In this document: piece after piece, positions 40,492-40,513 of the stretch
Position numbering within the stretch: the first letter of the stretch is position 1
How the letters are laid out: each line of letters starts with the position of its first letter
DNA from: Verrucomicrobiota bacterium
GTDB lineage: Bacteria; Verrucomicrobiota; Verrucomicrobiia; Limisphaerales; SIBE01
NCBI GenBank assembly: GCA_021733945.1
Contig: JAIPJX010000029.1
Location: 1-40,513 of the forward strand
Direction: 5' to 3'
DNA length: 40,513 nucleotides
Position numbers and translations under genes: made by a program
The notes under the pieces: generated by a model
The model's database searches: none
Seen by the model: only the letters and a program-made list of their open reading frames with translations
Told to the model about the DNA's origin: nothing

Positions 40492-40513
40492 TTTCCCCCT
40501 CTCCCATTCCAAT

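Overview
The window reads as a chromosomal segment of a Gram-negative PVC-group bacterium, most likely Verrucomicrobiota. This is inferred from gene content: secreted DUF1080 and DUF3604 proteins, a Gfo/Idh/MocA oxidoreductase, a Tat-exported sugar-isomerase-like protein, a squalene-hopene-type cyclase, heptose genes implying lipopolysaccharide, and Wza/Wzc-type export. DNA is GC-rich and densely coding. No rRNA, tRNA, CRISPR array, phage or plasmid gene was seen.

Layout. 1-371: gene-poor, short dispersed repeats. 372-5054 (+): an ebo-type metabolite-traffic cluster (small protein, EboB TatD-like hydrolase, EboE TIM barrel, EboC UbiA-type prenyltransferase, EboF phosphodiesterase) without a visible eboD. 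5021-6034 (-): a RAYT-type Y1 transposase. 6171-10081 (+): a coupled oxidoreductase and large secreted PHP-domain protein. 10123-12308 (-): coupled DUF1080 and Nramp-related transporter genes. 12542-16073 (+): ferroxidase-less ferritin-like protein, thiG, heptose kinase and phosphatase, DUF2585. 16396-18853 (+): DCC-family protein and triterpene cyclase-like protein. 18869-22076 (-): rsmD, gap, rhomboid, ftsB, lipoprotein. 22209-26477 (+): citramalate synthase and valS. 26634-36881 (-): a run comprising CorA, an NtrB/NtrC-like two-component pair, a GT-C membrane protein, an outer-membrane barrel, Wzc-like kinase, Wza-like export lipoprotein and an FHA protein. 37059-38894 (+): typA. 39491-40462 (+): Tat-exported TIM-barrel protein.

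The most interesting signals are: (1) the ebo-type cluster with a 89-residue protein in the eboA position and no eboD; (2) a 9-3-9 hairpin repeat family with an invariant core and compensated outer arms, including a head-to-head pair like a REPIN, in the same window as a RAYT transposase; (3) an intrinsic terminator whose U-tract ends three bases before the wzc-like start codon, so that expression of the kinase seems to require read-through or antitermination; (4) a 126-bp MITE-like element ending at the FHA stop codon; (5) a perfect 46-nt palindrome in a divergent promoter region; and (6) two proteins that keep a fold but have lost the family's metal-site residues (Nramp-like and ferritin-like).
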